Part shown: piece by piece, positions 35,732 through 45,381 of the stretch | Layout of the letters: each line of letters starts with the position of its first letter | Position numbering within the stretch: the first letter of the stretch is position 1 | Assembly: GCA_903820505.1 (NCBI GenBank) | Contig: CAIJHQ010000009.1 | Location: 1-61,142 of the forward strand | DNA from: Candidatus Omnitrophota bacterium | GTDB taxonomy: Bacteria; Omnitrophota; Omnitrophia; Omnitrophales; Aquincolibacteriaceae | Reading direction: 5' to 3' | DNA length: 61,142 nt | Notes under the pieces: model-generated | Seen by the model: the letters and a program-made list of their open reading frames with translations, nothing else | The model's database searches: none | What the model was told of the DNA's origin: nothing | Translations under genes and position numbers: made by a program

Positions 35732-37012
35732 TTAGGACCCCTCGATCACGAGGTCCCGGATAATATTCTTTTGCATTTGGGAAGGCACCGGCCCGATGAG
35801 CGCGAAGTTCAGGTTCTGCGTCCTGAAAAGCTGACGCGCCACCGATCGGATATCCTCAAGCGTCACGGCCTCGACCTGCTGGCGGATCTCTTCCTTATCC
35901 GGCAATTCGCCGGAACAAAGGAACTTTTCCCCCGCCCAGAGCAGGTGGTCCAGCGTGTCCTCCACGCCCATATAAACCTGACTCATAAAATAATCCTTCG
36001 CACGCCGGAGTTCGCCCGGGTTCACAAGGGCCTTCCGGACTTTCGCCAGTTCTTTCAGGATGACCGTCACGGCACGGCCGGTCTTCCCCGTTTCCACTCC
36101 GGCCGAGATCGTGAAAGCGCCGGTGTCCTGGTACGCCGCGATGTTCGTCTTGATCTCATACGCCAGCCCGCGTTTTTCGCGCACCTCTTCGAAAAGTCGG
36201 CTCGACATGTTCGCGCCGAGGATCACGTGCAGAAGTCCCAGCTTATAGCGGTCCGGATGAACTCGCGGCAAGGCATGGAGACCGACCACCAGATGCGTTT
36301 GCTCGGTCTTTTTTTCATAAAAATGGGTCCTGGGCCTTGATTGCCGGCTTTCGCTCTTCGTGAACGCCGACGGCTTCCGGCGTTTTCCTGCCGGGTAAAA
36401 GGATTTAAGTTGCTTGAGAACATCCTCATGTTCGATGTCCCCCGAGACCGAGACTAGAATATTGCTGTTGTGATAATAATCCTTCTTGTACCCCAGGATA
36501 TCCGCGCGCGTCATCCGGGAGACCGTTTCGGGTGTCCCCGCAAGCGTCCGGCCCAGCGCCTGCTTGGGCCACAGAAGTTCTCCCAACAGGTCATGAACGT
36601 GGTGGGCGGGAAGATCGCGGTACATCTTGATCTCTTCCAGAATGACCGTCTTTTCTTTGACAAGCTCTTCCTGCGGGACCGTGGCGTGAAGCACCATATC
36701 CGAAAGCACTTCCAGCGCCCGGAAAAAATACGGCTTCAGGATCTTCGAAAAATAGCAGGTCGCTTCTTCGCCCGTGAAAGCGTTCAGGACCCCGCCGACG
36801 CCCTCGATCTCCTCTTTGATCTGCCGGGTACTGCGTTTGCGGGTCCCCTTGAAGAGCATATGCTCCAGAAAATGGGAAACGCCGGAAAGCTTCAGCGTTT
36901 CGTAACGTCCGCCCGTCTTCACCCATACCGCCACTCCCGCCGAATCACGATTGCGCATCGGGACCGTCAAAAGCCTTACCCCGTTCTCGAGTGTCGTGAC
37001 CTCATAACTCAT
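35732..37012 (-). CDS. M16 family zinc peptidase
   Basis: The 426-residue protein has the inverted zinc motif HFLEH (47-51) and a downstream Glu in the V-I-L-E-E-I-K-M-Y-R-D helix, as in mitochondrial-processing-peptidase-like enzymes. The second half has the R-G-L-A-Y-E-I motif typical of the inactive partner domain, so one chain has two M16 domains as usual for bacterial members such as PepR. No signal peptide is visible, so it is probably cytosolic. Its substrate is unknown, but it is one of three metalloproteases in this gene block. Confidence 0.95.
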   Translation of the reverse strand: MSYEVTTLENGVRLLTVPMRNRDSAGVAVWVKTGGRYETLKLSGVSHFLEHMLFKGTRKRSTRQIKEEIEGVGGVLNAFTGEEATCYFSKILKPYFFRALEVLSDMVLHATVPQEELVKEKTVILEEIKMYRDLPAHHVHDLLGELLWPKQALGRTLAGTPETVSRMTRADILGYKKDYYHNSNILVSVSGDIEHEDVLKQLKSFYPAGKRRKPSAFTKSESRQSRPRTHFYEKKTEQTHLVVGLHALPRVHPDRYKLGLLHVILGANMSSRLFEEVREKRGLAYEIKTNIAAYQDTGAFTISAGVETGKTGRAVTVILKELAKVRKALVNPGELRRAKDYFMSQVYMGVEDTLDHLLWAGEKFLCSGELPDKEEIRQQVEAVTLEDIRSVARQLFRTQNLNFALIGPVPSQMQKNIIRDLVIEGS

Positions 37013-37020
37013 GATAGGAC

Positions 37021-37452
37021 CTATTCCTCTTGCCTGTTCAGAGTGCTGTCCAGATAGCTCTGCAAGATGCGCTGCGCCGCCAGCTGATCGATGACTTCCT
37101 TCCGTTTTTCGCGGCTCACGTCGGCCTCAAGCAACACCCGGCCGGCCTCTTTCGTCGAAAGCCATTCATCCCAAAAAACGACCGGAACGCTCCACCGCGT
37201 CTCAAGCCATTTCACATCGTCGGCCACTTTTTGCGCCGCGGGACCGATCGTTCCCTTGAGCGTCCTGGGAAAACCGATGATGATCTTCTCGGCCTTCTGT
37301 TCCTTCACGAGCGCTTCGATCTCCGCCGCGAATTGTTCCCGCCCTTTTCTCGGGATCGTCTTGAGAGGGAACGCCATCGTCGTCCCCCGCGGCACCACCG
37401 CCACTCCGACCCTTTTTTCCCCGAGATCCAGTCCGAGCAGCGCCGCGCTCAT
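37021..37452 (-). CDS. ruvX: Putative Holliday junction resolvase / pre-16S rRNA nuclease
   Basis: The 143-residue protein of the YqgF family has an RNase-H-like fold, with the first catalytic Asp9 in LLGLDLGEKRVGVA, G-F-P-R-T-L-K-G in the middle and W-D-E-W-L-S-T-K-E-A for the next acidic residues. Homologues trim the 5' end of 16S rRNA or resolve junctions. Its ATG overlaps the trpA stop by four bases (ATGA), so it is co-translated with the tryptophan genes. Confidence 0.93.
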   Translation of the reverse strand: MSAALLGLDLGEKRVGVAVVPRGTTMAFPLKTIPRKGREQFAAEIEALVKEQKAEKIIIGFPRTLKGTIGPAAQKVADDVKWLETRWSVPVVFWDEWLSTKEAGRVLLEADVSREKRKEVIDQLAAQRILQSYLDSTLNRQEE

Positions 37453-38243
37453 GAACCGTGGACGGCCTTCGCCATTTTTTCGATGAACCTCTCGGCAGGA
37501 CCGACTCCCTGTTTGAGATGCTCGATCACCGCGCTCCCCACGATCACGCCGTCGCTCATTTCCGCGATCACACGGGCCTGGCCCGGCGCCGAGACGCCGA
37601 AACCGACCAGCACGGGTTTGTCGGTCATTCGCTTCAATTTTTTCAGACGCTCCTCGAGGTCCTTCGGGATCCCGCTTCTGACACCCGTCACACCTCGAAG
37701 CGAGACATAATACACGAACCCCTGCGATCTTTGGACAAGTCCTTTGGCCCTTTCGTCCGTGGTCGTGGGCGCCACAAGGTAGACCAACCGCAGCTTATTT
37801 TTCCGGCATTCCTTCTGAAAAGCGAGTTCTTCCTCGGGAGGCATGTCCGGAACGATCAGTCCGTCCAGACCGGCTTCCCGCGCGTCGCGCGCGAATTCCT
37901 TTTCGCCGTAGGCATAGACCGGATTCAGATAACCAAAAAACACGATCGGGATCCTGGAACCCTTCCGCCGGACCCGGCGCACGAGCGCGAAAGCGTCCGC
38001 GATCGAAAGGGAGCGCTTCAAAACCTGCTCGGACGCGTACTGAATGGTCGGCCCGTCGGCCAGTGGGTCGGAGAACGGGAATCCGAGCTCGAGGATGTCC
38101 ACGCCCGCTTGTTCGGCGGAAAGTATCAACCGTTCCGTCGCCGCAAGGTCCGGAAAGCCGCAGGTCAGGAAAACGCAAAAAAGCTTCCTTTTTTTCCTTT
38201 TTGCTTCGCGGATCTTCCAGTCTAAAAAATTGGTCGTTCCCAC
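37449..38243 (-). CDS. trpA: Tryptophan synthase alpha chain
   Basis: The 264-residue TIM-barrel enzyme has catalytic Glu52 in DILELGFPFSDP and Asp63 in LADGPTIQ. It cleaves indole-3-glycerol phosphate to indole and glyceraldehyde 3-phosphate, and passes indole to TrpB. It follows trpB after one base. The remaining trp genes are not in the window, so the last two steps of the pathway are encoded apart from the rest or stand alone here. Confidence 0.97.
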   Translation of the reverse strand: MGTTNFLDWKIREAKRKKRKLFCVFLTCGFPDLAATERLILSAEQAGVDILELGFPFSDPLADGPTIQYASEQVLKRSLSIADAFALVRRVRRKGSRIPIVFFGYLNPVYAYGEKEFARDAREAGLDGLIVPDMPPEEELAFQKECRKNKLRLVYLVAPTTTDERAKGLVQRSQGFVYYVSLRGVTGVRSGIPKDLEERLKKLKRMTDKPVLVGFGVSAPGQARVIAEMSDGVIVGSAVIEHLKQGVGPAERFIEKMAKAVHGS

Positions 38244-38244
38244 A

Positions 38245-39432
38245 TTAAGCCTTCAAATGTTTTTGGACGGTGGCCATGTCCTTGTCCCCGCGGCCCGACA
38301 GACACACCACCACGACGTCCGTCTTTTTCGTCTTGGACATCAGCCGCGGAAGATACGCCAACGCGTGCGCGGGCTCCAACGCCGGCATGATCCCCTCACA
38401 CCGTGTCAGAAGTTCGAATGCCCGGAGCGCTTCGCGATCCGTGGCCGATTCATAACGCACGCGGCCGGAATCCCTGAGATAAGAATGCTCCGGACCGACC
38501 GACGGATAATCCAGTCCCGCGGAGATCGAATGCGCGAGCTGAACCTGGCCGTTCGGGTCCTGAAGCAAATAGCTTTTCATACCATGAAGAATGCCCGGCT
38601 TGCCCTTCATCATGGTCACCGCGTGATGTCCGCTCGCGACGCCTTCGCCGGCCGCTTCCACGCCGATCATGCGGACCTTCCGGTCTTTTAAAAAATCAAA
38701 AAAGAACCCCATCGAATTGCTCCCGCCGCCCACGCAGGCCAAAAGATATTCCGGAAGTTTTTTTACCGCCTGGAGGACCTGGGCGCGCGCCTCTTTTCCG
38801 ATTACCGACTGGAAATCACGCACCATCATGGGATACGGGTGCGGCCCGACAACGGATCCCAGCAGGTAGTGGGTATCCTCAACATGCGTCACCCAATCGC
38901 GGATCGCTTCGTTCGTCGCGTCCTTGAGCGTCTGTGAACCTGAATAAACCGGCCGGACCTCCGCACCGAGAAGTTTCATCTTATAAACATTAAGCGCCTG
39001 ACGTTCGATGTCCACCGCCCCCATATAGACCACGCACTTGAGCCCGAAAACGCAGGCGGCCGTCGCGGCGGCCACGCCGTGCTGGCCCGCGCCGGTCTCG
39101 GCAACGATCCGCGTCTTGCCGAGCCGCTTGGCAAGAAGTCCCTGAGCGAGCGTATTGTTGATCTTATGAGCGCCGGTATGAAGCAGGTCCTCGCGTTTCA
39201 GGAAAATGCGCCCGCGCCCGAAATGGTCCGCAAGGTTCCTCGCCTCGTAAAGCGCGGTCGGCCGCCCGGCGTACGTCTCGAGATAATGACGGACCTCTTG
39301 CCGGAACTTTTTTTCTTTGCGGAGCTTTTGGTAGGCACACGTCAATTCGGCGCACGCCTTCATCAGGGTCTCGGGAACATACCGTCCCCCGTAAGGCCCG
39401 AAATGTCCCGCCGCGTCAGGTTGCTTTTTCAT
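38245..39432 (-). CDS. trpB: Tryptophan synthase beta chain
   Basis: The 395-residue PLP enzyme has the Schiff-base Lys90 in HTGAHKINN, the [19 protein letters not shown] motif for the COMM loop, and a C-V-G-G-G-S-N-S phosphate-binding loop. It condenses indole with serine. Length and motifs fit the TrpB1 type that pairs with TrpA. It starts 26 bp after batE. Confidence 0.98.
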   Translation of the reverse strand: MKKQPDAAGHFGPYGGRYVPETLMKACAELTCAYQKLRKEKKFRQEVRHYLETYAGRPTALYEARNLADHFGRGRIFLKREDLLHTGAHKINNTLAQGLLAKRLGKTRIVAETGAGQHGVAAATAACVFGLKCVVYMGAVDIERQALNVYKMKLLGAEVRPVYSGSQTLKDATNEAIRDWVTHVEDTHYLLGSVVGPHPYPMMVRDFQSVIGKEARAQVLQAVKKLPEYLLACVGGGSNSMGFFFDFLKDRKVRMIGVEAAGEGVASGHHAVTMMKGKPGILHGMKSYLLQDPNGQVQLAHSISAGLDYPSVGPEHSYLRDSGRVRYESATDREALRAFELLTRCEGIMPALEPAHALAYLPRLMSKTKKTDVVVVCLSGRGDKDMATVQKHLKA

Positions 39433-39458
39433 TCGTCAGATCTTCCTGTTTTCAGAGT

Positions 39459-40217
39459 TCATATTTCGACCTCGGCAATGTCGGAATTCTTCACCCAGCC
39501 GCTCTCCCCGTTCGTCAGCAGCACGCGGCTCCAGTCCTCCCGCCGGTCCATCACGAATACCTTGATCCCCTCGCCCATGCGGAACGCGACCTGGTCGTGC
39601 TCGGAAGGGCCGTAGCGGGCCTCGCATTCCTTTTGCATCACGATCGCGTCGCGGAACAGGTCCCGCTGCGCGTGTTTCCCGAAAGCCACCAGCCCGGCCA
39701 GCAGCAGAAGGAGAAAAATGAATTTGTGCCACGCGTTCCAGAACAGCGCGCGGCCGGTCAAAAAGTGAACGATCCCGCTCAAAAGAAAAACAAAGACAAC
39801 GATCAGGACCCCTAACAGGGCCTCCCGTTGCGTCATGTAGCGCAGGACCTCGCCCGTCGCCTTCAGGTACCAGTTCCGCGAATCATCCACACGGTATTCC
39901 AGAAGCCCGCGCGCGTGGCTTAGATTGCGCCGCGCGTCTTCGTTGCGGGGATCCAGGATCAGCGCCTTTTCATAGTTCAGGATACCGGCGCTCAACTTCC
40001 CGAGCCGCACGTCCGCGTTCCCGAGATTATAGTAATACACCGCGACCGAAGGTTCCTTCTCGATCAATTTCGCGTACAGGCTCGCGGCCTTCGCGTAATC
40101 CCCGGTCCGGTAGCACGTGTTCGCTTCCTGGAAGTCGGAACCTTTCTCCGGCGCGGCGGCAAAGACCACCGAAACGGAACAAAGGATCCCCAAGATCAGC
40201 ACGGAAAGCCGCCTCAT
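39459..40217 (-). CDS. batE: BatE-like TPR/SH3 membrane protein
   Basis: The 252-residue protein has a signal peptide (about 1-21), two or three TPRs (about 25-105, including YYNLGNADVRLGK and ALILDPRNEDA), two transmembrane helices (about 135-185), and a C-terminal SH3-like domain ending W-S-R-V...G-E-S-G-W-V. This is the layout of BatE of the Bacteroides aerotolerance operon. Its ATG overlaps the batD stop (ATGA). BatA/BatB von Willebrand proteins and the MoxR ATPase usually found nearby are absent from this window. Confidence 0.85.
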   Translation of the reverse strand: MRRLSVLILGILCSVSVVFAAAPEKGSDFQEANTCYRTGDYAKAASLYAKLIEKEPSVAVYYYNLGNADVRLGKLSAGILNYEKALILDPRNEDARRNLSHARGLLEYRVDDSRNWYLKATGEVLRYMTQREALLGVLIVVFVFLLSGIVHFLTGRALFWNAWHKFIFLLLLLAGLVAFGKHAQRDLFRDAIVMQKECEARYGPSEHDQVAFRMGEGIKVFVMDRREDWSRVLLTNGESGWVKNSDIAEVEI

Positions 40218-42127
40218 CGTCTCATCCTTTCGATACGATTCACCGTTTCCTGGAAGATCTTCATTCCCATTTTTTTCGACGCCTGCGGAATACTTCCCTT
40301 CCCGAAGCGGGATTCATCACACAAACGGTACAGCTCCAGCACGTCCTTCAGGTGCGGGTCGGCGGCGCCAAAGTGCGCGGCCAGCACTTCCTCAAGACTT
40401 TGACGCGTCACTCCGTACGCCGAAAGGTTCCATTTATCTGCGATGTATTGGGTCATGGACCGCTCCAGTTCCTCGAAGAACGATCCGACGTTTTCGGATT
40501 TCGAGGAAGAGGCCAATTTTTTGAGTTTTCTCATGTTGGCCGACGCGACCGACCGGGCCTGCTTGCGCCGCCGCAGCGCTTCGTCTTTGGAAAAAAGCCT
40601 CTCCTGGCGGTCCTTGAGCAGCAGCACGGCAAAGATCAACAGCAGGACAATATCTCCCCACTTAAAAACGAGGTAGACCTTGTCAAAGAGCGCCGAAGAC
40701 TGCGAGACCCGCTCCTGGATGTAGCGGATGTCCTTGGCTTCCAGCTTGACCTGTTTCTGGAAGATCTCCTTGCCCGACAGATCCTCCGGCATCTGGAACG
40801 ACTGGTCCGAGTGTTCGACCGTGATGGGAAAATTCGGGGTCCGGAGCGTCACATATTTTACCTTCCGCGGATCGAAATAACTGAACTCGAGGGGCGGAAT
40901 GAACGCGCTGCCCTCCTCTTTCGGAATGAAGACGACCTCAAAGCTCTTGGTCCCGCCGATCACGTTCCCGGTCTTGAAAAGTTTGGAATTCGTGTCCGCG
41001 TCGTAGGTCTTGAACCCGGTCAATTCGGGCAGCTTCGGACGGTTGATGGTCTCGATGTTGCCCTCGCCTTCGATGACGAGCTTCAGCGTGACGGGCTCGT
41101 TCTGCTTCACTTTATCTTTGTCCAGCGTCGCGGTCACCTTGAACGAACCGACCGCGCCCTGAAAACCCTCCGGCTTCCCTTCGTCCGGCAAAGGTTTCAC
41201 GGTCAGCTGGATCGGCGGCGGATTCAACAACCGGTTCTGCCGCCGCGCGAAAAAAGACCCTCCGGTAAAAAAACTGTCGCTGAAAAATTCATCAAAGGCG
41301 CTGGATCCCTGCGGTTCCTCGCGGATCGATACTTTAAGGCTCCCGGGCTGGATCGTGTAGCTGCCGGGCGCCGTCGGAAAAAGCGCGAGTTTTTTTACGT
41401 CCGCTTTCACGTAGCGCTTGCCGTTGACCTGCACCGTCTCGCGTTCGATCTCCCGCTCCATGGGGAATTCTTCGATCCAGAACCCGCTCGTCTCGGCTTC
41501 CTTATCAAACCCCTCATACCGGGTGTCGTAGCGTGTGTAGAGCGAATAAGTCAGAAGCAACTGTTCGTTCTGATAAACGCTCTTCCGGTCGACCCAGGCC
41601 TGAACAAAGATGTTGTCATCGCCCCCCGCGGAAACGGCCTGGACCGGGCCCTGCGGAACGTTTTGCTGGGGCACGGACGAAGGCAGCGGCTGCTGGGGAA
41701 AATTCGCCGCGGGAACAGGACTTGCGGCGGCGGGCGATGCCTGACCTCCCGTAACTTCGATCGTGACCGGCTCCGTCCGAAGAATGTTCTGCCCGACCGG
41801 GACCTCGATCGCGTTCAACGTATAACTTCCGGCCTTCTGCGAAACCAGGGTATAGCTGAACTCGACATTGGCGCTCGAAACTCCGTTGATGAAAGCGATA
41901 TGGGAGGCGCGGCCGGTATAGTAGGTGTCGAACCCGTCAAGCTTGGGAAGCCGCGGCGCCTGGAGGTTCATATTCTGTCCCGTCACGCGAATGTTCAGGC
42001 GGACCTCTTCACCGACCCTCACGGTGCGCTTGCTCAAAGTGGCGGTCACACGGACATCCTCGGCCTGAAGGGACGACGGGGCAAGAACGCCCAGGAATAT
42101 TGCCAGAACAAAAAGAATTTTTCTCAT
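40214..42127 (-). CDS. batD: BatD oxygen-tolerance-type membrane protein
   Basis: The 637-residue protein begins with a signal peptide ending SLQA at about residue 22. It has repeated beta-sandwich domains typical of BatD: V-R-V-T-A-T-L-S...V-R-V-G-E-E-V and a later V-T-A-T-L-D-K-D-K-V-K-Q-N-E-P-V-T-L. A single C-terminal transmembrane helix (WGDIVLLLIFAVLLL) follows, then a cytosolic Lys/Arg-rich helical tail. A Pro/Gln/Ala-rich stretch near 130-165 separates domains. BatD is thought to act in the periplasm with BatA/B/E, possibly in stress tolerance. The 601-residue plus-strand frame across it is an antisense shadow. Confidence 0.92.
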   Translation of the reverse strand: MRKILFVLAIFLGVLAPSSLQAEDVRVTATLSKRTVRVGEEVRLNIRVTGQNMNLQAPRLPKLDGFDTYYTGRASHIAFINGVSSANVEFSYTLVSQKAGSYTLNAIEVPVGQNILRTEPVTIEVTGGQASPAAASPVPAANFPQQPLPSSVPQQNVPQGPVQAVSAGGDDNIFVQAWVDRKSVYQNEQLLLTYSLYTRYDTRYEGFDKEAETSGFWIEEFPMEREIERETVQVNGKRYVKADVKKLALFPTAPGSYTIQPGSLKVSIREEPQGSSAFDEFFSDSFFTGGSFFARRQNRLLNPPPIQLTVKPLPDEGKPEGFQGAVGSFKVTATLDKDKVKQNEPVTLKLVIEGEGNIETINRPKLPELTGFKTYDADTNSKLFKTGNVIGGTKSFEVVFIPKEEGSAFIPPLEFSYFDPRKVKYVTLRTPNFPITVEHSDQSFQMPEDLSGKEIFQKQVKLEAKDIRYIQERVSQSSALFDKVYLVFKWGDIVLLLIFAVLLLKDRQERLFSKDEALRRRKQARSVASANMRKLKKLASSSKSENVGSFFEELERSMTQYIADKWNLSAYGVTRQSLEEVLAAHFGAADPHLKDVLELYRLCDESRFGKGSIPQASKKMGMKIFQETVNRIERMRR

Positions 42128-42160
42128 TTTATGAATACCGGAGCGCGTATTGTATAGTAA

Positions 42161-43120
42161 TCATAACATGACGTCAAACAACGAGTTAAGTGCGGAACGC
42201 TCCTGAGAAAGTTTCTTCAGCAGAATATCGAGTTCTTCCGGCGTCCTCACCCGCGCACGGATCTCAAATCCTCTCTCTTCGAAACCTTCGACGGGACGAA
42301 GACTGAGATTCTTGGCGTCACGGAGAATGAACGCGCTGTGGTCATCGAATTTCTCGAGCTGGCCCGTGTATCCGGGAAAGCGGATTCTCCTGATCCCGCT
42401 GAAAAGTTTGTCCGCCCCGGTCCGCGGATCCATCCCCGGAACGTCCAGCAATTCCGGCAGCTTGTGCTCCCGGAAAAGCGTCTCGAGGTCCTTCCCGCCG
42501 CTTTTCACCAGGTCCACCAGCCACTCACCGATCTGGAGAAGCTGGGAACTCGTCAACCTCACGGTCTTCCCGGTCACTTTGGCGAAATATTCCTGGTCCG
42601 CCCTGGACAATTGTAAGAAGAAAGAAATGCCGCGGAACGGCAGGATCCCGTCCTCGATAAGGTCTTTGAATGCGGCAGGACAACCGTGCACCTCACGGTA
42701 GAACTCAAGGACGGCCGCGTCCTCCGAAAGTCCCAGCAGCGGCATAACGGCCTTCCGGACCTCGGATTCACGGAACCCGAGTTCCCCGGCCGCGCGAGCG
42801 ATCGCGAAGGCCCGGTCCATTTCGGAAAATTCCTGACGCCAATTCGATACGAGATTCAAGATGAAAGCATCCTGTCCGCTCAGTTCTCCGGCCTCAAGCG
42901 CCGGTACTTCGCGCAGACCGCACTCGCGGGCCGCGACGAAACGCCGATGCCCCGTGACCAGGACCGGAGACTCCCCACCCGTCACGATCAACGGTACCAG
43001 GACCCCGAGTTTTTTCACCGAAGCCTTCAGCGCGACGTCCTCAAGGCGGTACCGGCAGTTCGAAGGCATTTTCCCCGAGACCTTGGCGACCTCGACGGTC
43101 CTTAAAGTGTAGCGAGCCAT
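42161..43120 (-). CDS. ParB-like N-terminal domain protein
   Basis: The 319-residue protein starts with a ParB/Spo0J-type CTP-binding domain: L-V-P-L-I-V, then VLVTGHRRFVAARECGLREVP (GHRR 57-60, the CTP-binding/nuclease box), followed by a helical region that could hold a helix-turn-helix. A GGAG lies just before the ATG. It overlaps the end of the MA-like peptidase gene by 19 bases. No parA lies next to it and no parS-like site was recognised, so it may be a non-partitioning regulator rather than the chromosomal ParB. Confidence 0.85.
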   Translation of the reverse strand: MARYTLRTVEVAKVSGKMPSNCRYRLEDVALKASVKKLGVLVPLIVTGGESPVLVTGHRRFVAARECGLREVPALEAGELSGQDAFILNLVSNWRQEFSEMDRAFAIARAAGELGFRESEVRKAVMPLLGLSEDAAVLEFYREVHGCPAAFKDLIEDGILPFRGISFFLQLSRADQEYFAKVTGKTVRLTSSQLLQIGEWLVDLVKSGGKDLETLFREHKLPELLDVPGMDPRTGADKLFSGIRRIRFPGYTGQLEKFDDHSAFILRDAKNLSLRPVEGFEERGFEIRARVRTPEELDILLKKLSQERSALNSLFDVML

Positions 43121-44217
43121 TCCTGCTCCAACTTTTTGGGAGAGATCGACAAAACCTCTCCGATCGCTTCCTCGGCGCTCTTGCCGTCCTTGAATTTGCC
43201 GAGAAGTTCCTTGATCCGGTACATTTGATAGTGCTCGACCATGTATTTCACCAGCACGTAGGACTCCTGATAAAAAAGCATGATCAGCAACGGGTCTTTC
43301 TTTTCCGTGGGCACCTTGTCCGAAAGGACCTGCGCGAGCGGCAGCAGCGTTTTTGTTTTGACCGCCGCATTGAACACCATCAGATCGATCGGCCGGACCT
43401 TGCCCGCCTCATATTCGGCGAGCCCCTCATGGAGCCAGGCCGGGGCCCGCATCCCGCTCAACGCCGCCACGAACGCGTGCGTCATCTCATGGACCACGAC
43501 GGCGCGCAGGTCCGTCTTGGTCACATCCCTCCGGAAGGACGGCAGGCGGATCTTTCCGTCATAGAGTCCGCCGACCCAATGGGCCTGCTCCGTCACCTCC
43601 CGGAACTGATCCCCGCTATAGAACAACACGACCGTCTTATGATTGAAATAGTATCCGAGGTCCTGGGAGATCTGCCGGTAACTTTCCCTTAGAATTTCTC
43701 TGAGCCCGAACCCCTCGTAACCTTCTTCGCCTTCGCGATACTTGATGATGAAATGCTCCTCGTCAAAAGTATCGAGGTCCTTTTCTACCGCGTTCTCCCG
43801 TTCGAGTTTCTCGAGCTTCTTGCGGAGGCGCGGCGACGGGTTCAGCAGATAGCTCTTCTTGTAATACTCCTTGGCCGCAGCGAAATTCTGCTGGAGATTC
43901 TCGATCTCGCCCAAAAGTTCCAACGCCATCGGGTTCCGCGCCTCGAGATCCAGCGACTCGTTGGCGGCCTGCCGGGCCAGATCGTACTCGCCCTTCTCGA
44001 AAAATTTCACCGCCTCGTTATACATCTTGATCGCCATCGGGAGCATGGGCATCTTCCCGTCCTTCGCGTAATAGAATTTCTCGATCTCGATCTTCTGCTG
44101 ACGCTCGACCGACTCTTTGCCCTGATCGTCCGATGACGACGATGCCGCCGCATGAAGCGTGCCGGCGCACAACGCGAAGCTCATGAAAAACAAAGGAAGG
44201 CTTTTTACAATTCTCAT
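43102..44217 (-). CDS. Secreted MA-like gluzincin peptidase with TPR-like helices
   Basis: The start is the ATG at 44217, where a signal peptide begins (MRIVKSLPLFFMSFALCAG, ending LHA). An upstream extension would run through the M48 gene and is rejected. The 371-residue protein has helical TPR-like repeats (about 60-130) and a metallopeptidase domain with HEMTH (243-247) followed by W-L-H-E-G-L-A-E-Y (262-269), the pattern of the peptidase MA-like family with Glu as third zinc ligand. It is probably periplasmic. It sits directly downstream of an M48 protease gene (4 bp), so two envelope proteases are encoded together. Confidence 0.88.
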   Translation of the reverse strand: MRIVKSLPLFFMSFALCAGTLHAAASSSSDDQGKESVERQQKIEIEKFYYAKDGKMPMLPMAIKMYNEAVKFFEKGEYDLARQAANESLDLEARNPMALELLGEIENLQQNFAAAKEYYKKSYLLNPSPRLRKKLEKLERENAVEKDLDTFDEEHFIIKYREGEEGYEGFGLREILRESYRQISQDLGYYFNHKTVVLFYSGDQFREVTEQAHWVGGLYDGKIRLPSFRRDVTKTDLRAVVVHEMTHAFVAALSGMRAPAWLHEGLAEYEAGKVRPIDLMVFNAAVKTKTLLPLAQVLSDKVPTEKKDPLLIMLFYQESYVLVKYMVEHYQMYRIKELLGKFKDGKSAEEAIGEVLSISPKKLEQEWLATL

Positions 44218-44221
44218 TTTG

Positions 44222-45367
44222 TTATTTTCCCGAAACCTGTGAATCGGTCTGACCTTTGTACTTTTTCGCCATGGCGATCCGCTTGCCGATCGAGGGATGA
44301 TCATAAAAGAGCCATTCATACCACGCGGGCGGCTCCGGGTCCGCGAGATTCTGCTCCCCCAGTTTCCGCATGCAAGAGATGAACGTGTCCTTATTGCCGC
44401 ACGCCCTGAGAGCGAACTGATCGGCATGGTCCTCCCGGTGCCGCGAATAGGCATTCATGAGCGGCATCAGGGCAAGGTTCACGGCATAAAAGACCAGGAA
44501 CAGGAGCGGCAACCCGGCCACGTTCGCTGCGGAATCCCACTCCATGAAGCGCGTGTAAAGATCGATCCCGAAAAATCCAGTGCCGAACGCCAAGAACGAC
44601 GCGACCAGTCCCACCCCCAGAAGGCGCCAGACATCGTGGTGCTTGTAATGGCCCAACTCGTGCGCCACCACGATCTCCACTTCCGCGTGCGTGAAATGGT
44701 CGACCAGCGTGTCGCTCAACACGATCCTCTTCGTCCGTCCGATCCCCATGAACGCGGCGTTCGCTTTCCGCGTCGTTTTGCTCAGGTTCAACGAATAAAC
44801 ATTCTGCGCCGGAAGACCGAAACGCGCGGCCAGCGCGAGGACATTCGCCTCGAGGATCTTGTCCTCCAGTTTTCCGTACTTGTAAAAAAGCGGCACGATG
44901 AGGACCGGGAAAACCTTCCCGAGAACGTAACTGACGAACGCGTAACCTGCCCATGCCCAAAGCCACCAATGCGACGGACTGCTCCGGATGATCCAGTACA
45001 GAAGTTCGAGAAGCACGAGCGAAAGCGCGAATGACAGCCCCGCCTTCTTCAGGAAATCGACGGCCCATTGTTTGAACGTCTGGTTCGAAAGACCGAACTC
45101 GTGCTCGAGCGCGAACCCGGAATAATAAGCGAGCGGCAGATCGAAGATCATGAAATAAAGCGAGAACAGCAGAAAATAAACCGCGACCATTCCCCATTCG
45201 TTCCCGCCCGTCAGCAACCAGGCGTTCTCCCGCATCCCGAAAGAAAGTCCGCTCCAAAGCAGGATCACCAAAAGCGCCGGCGTCAGGAACAAGTGAAAAA
45301 GCGTCAGCCGGCGGCGGATCCTCTGGTATCGCGTCGCCTGAATCGTCCGGTTCCCTCCGTTTTCCAT
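44222..45367 (-). CDS. M48 family (Ste24-like) membrane zinc protease
   Basis: I choose the ATG at 45367, which has GGAGG eight bases upstream; a GTG at 45385 overlapping the previous stop is possible. The 381-residue protein has several transmembrane helices, the zinc motif HELGH (236-240), and the third ligand Glu312 in R-E-D-H-A-D-Q-F-A-L. It matches CAAX prenyl protease 1/Ste24-type peptidases, with F-G-L-S-N-Q and N-A-A-F-M-G-I-G-R motifs. In bacteria such enzymes take part in membrane protein quality control. Confidence 0.95.
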   Translation of the reverse strand: MENGGNRTIQATRYQRIRRRLTLFHLFLTPALLVILLWSGLSFGMRENAWLLTGGNEWGMVAVYFLLFSLYFMIFDLPLAYYSGFALEHEFGLSNQTFKQWAVDFLKKAGLSFALSLVLLELLYWIIRSSPSHWWLWAWAGYAFVSYVLGKVFPVLIVPLFYKYGKLEDKILEANVLALAARFGLPAQNVYSLNLSKTTRKANAAFMGIGRTKRIVLSDTLVDHFTHAEVEIVVAHELGHYKHHDVWRLLGVGLVASFLAFGTGFFGIDLYTRFMEWDSAANVAGLPLLFLVFYAVNLALMPLMNAYSRHREDHADQFALRACGNKDTFISCMRKLGEQNLADPEPPAWYEWLFYDHPSIGKRIAMAKKYKGQTDSQVSGK

Positions 45368-45381
45368 GATTCCGCCCTCCG

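Noticed and set aside
40352-42157. 601-residue plus-strand reading frame
   Set aside because: It lies exactly antisense to batD, has Arg-, Pro- and His-rich composition and no recognisable motif, and the opposite strand has a full family match.
44218-44454. N-terminal extension of the MA-like peptidase gene
   Set aside because: The extra 79 codons overlap the M48 gene in another frame and precede a clear signal peptide.
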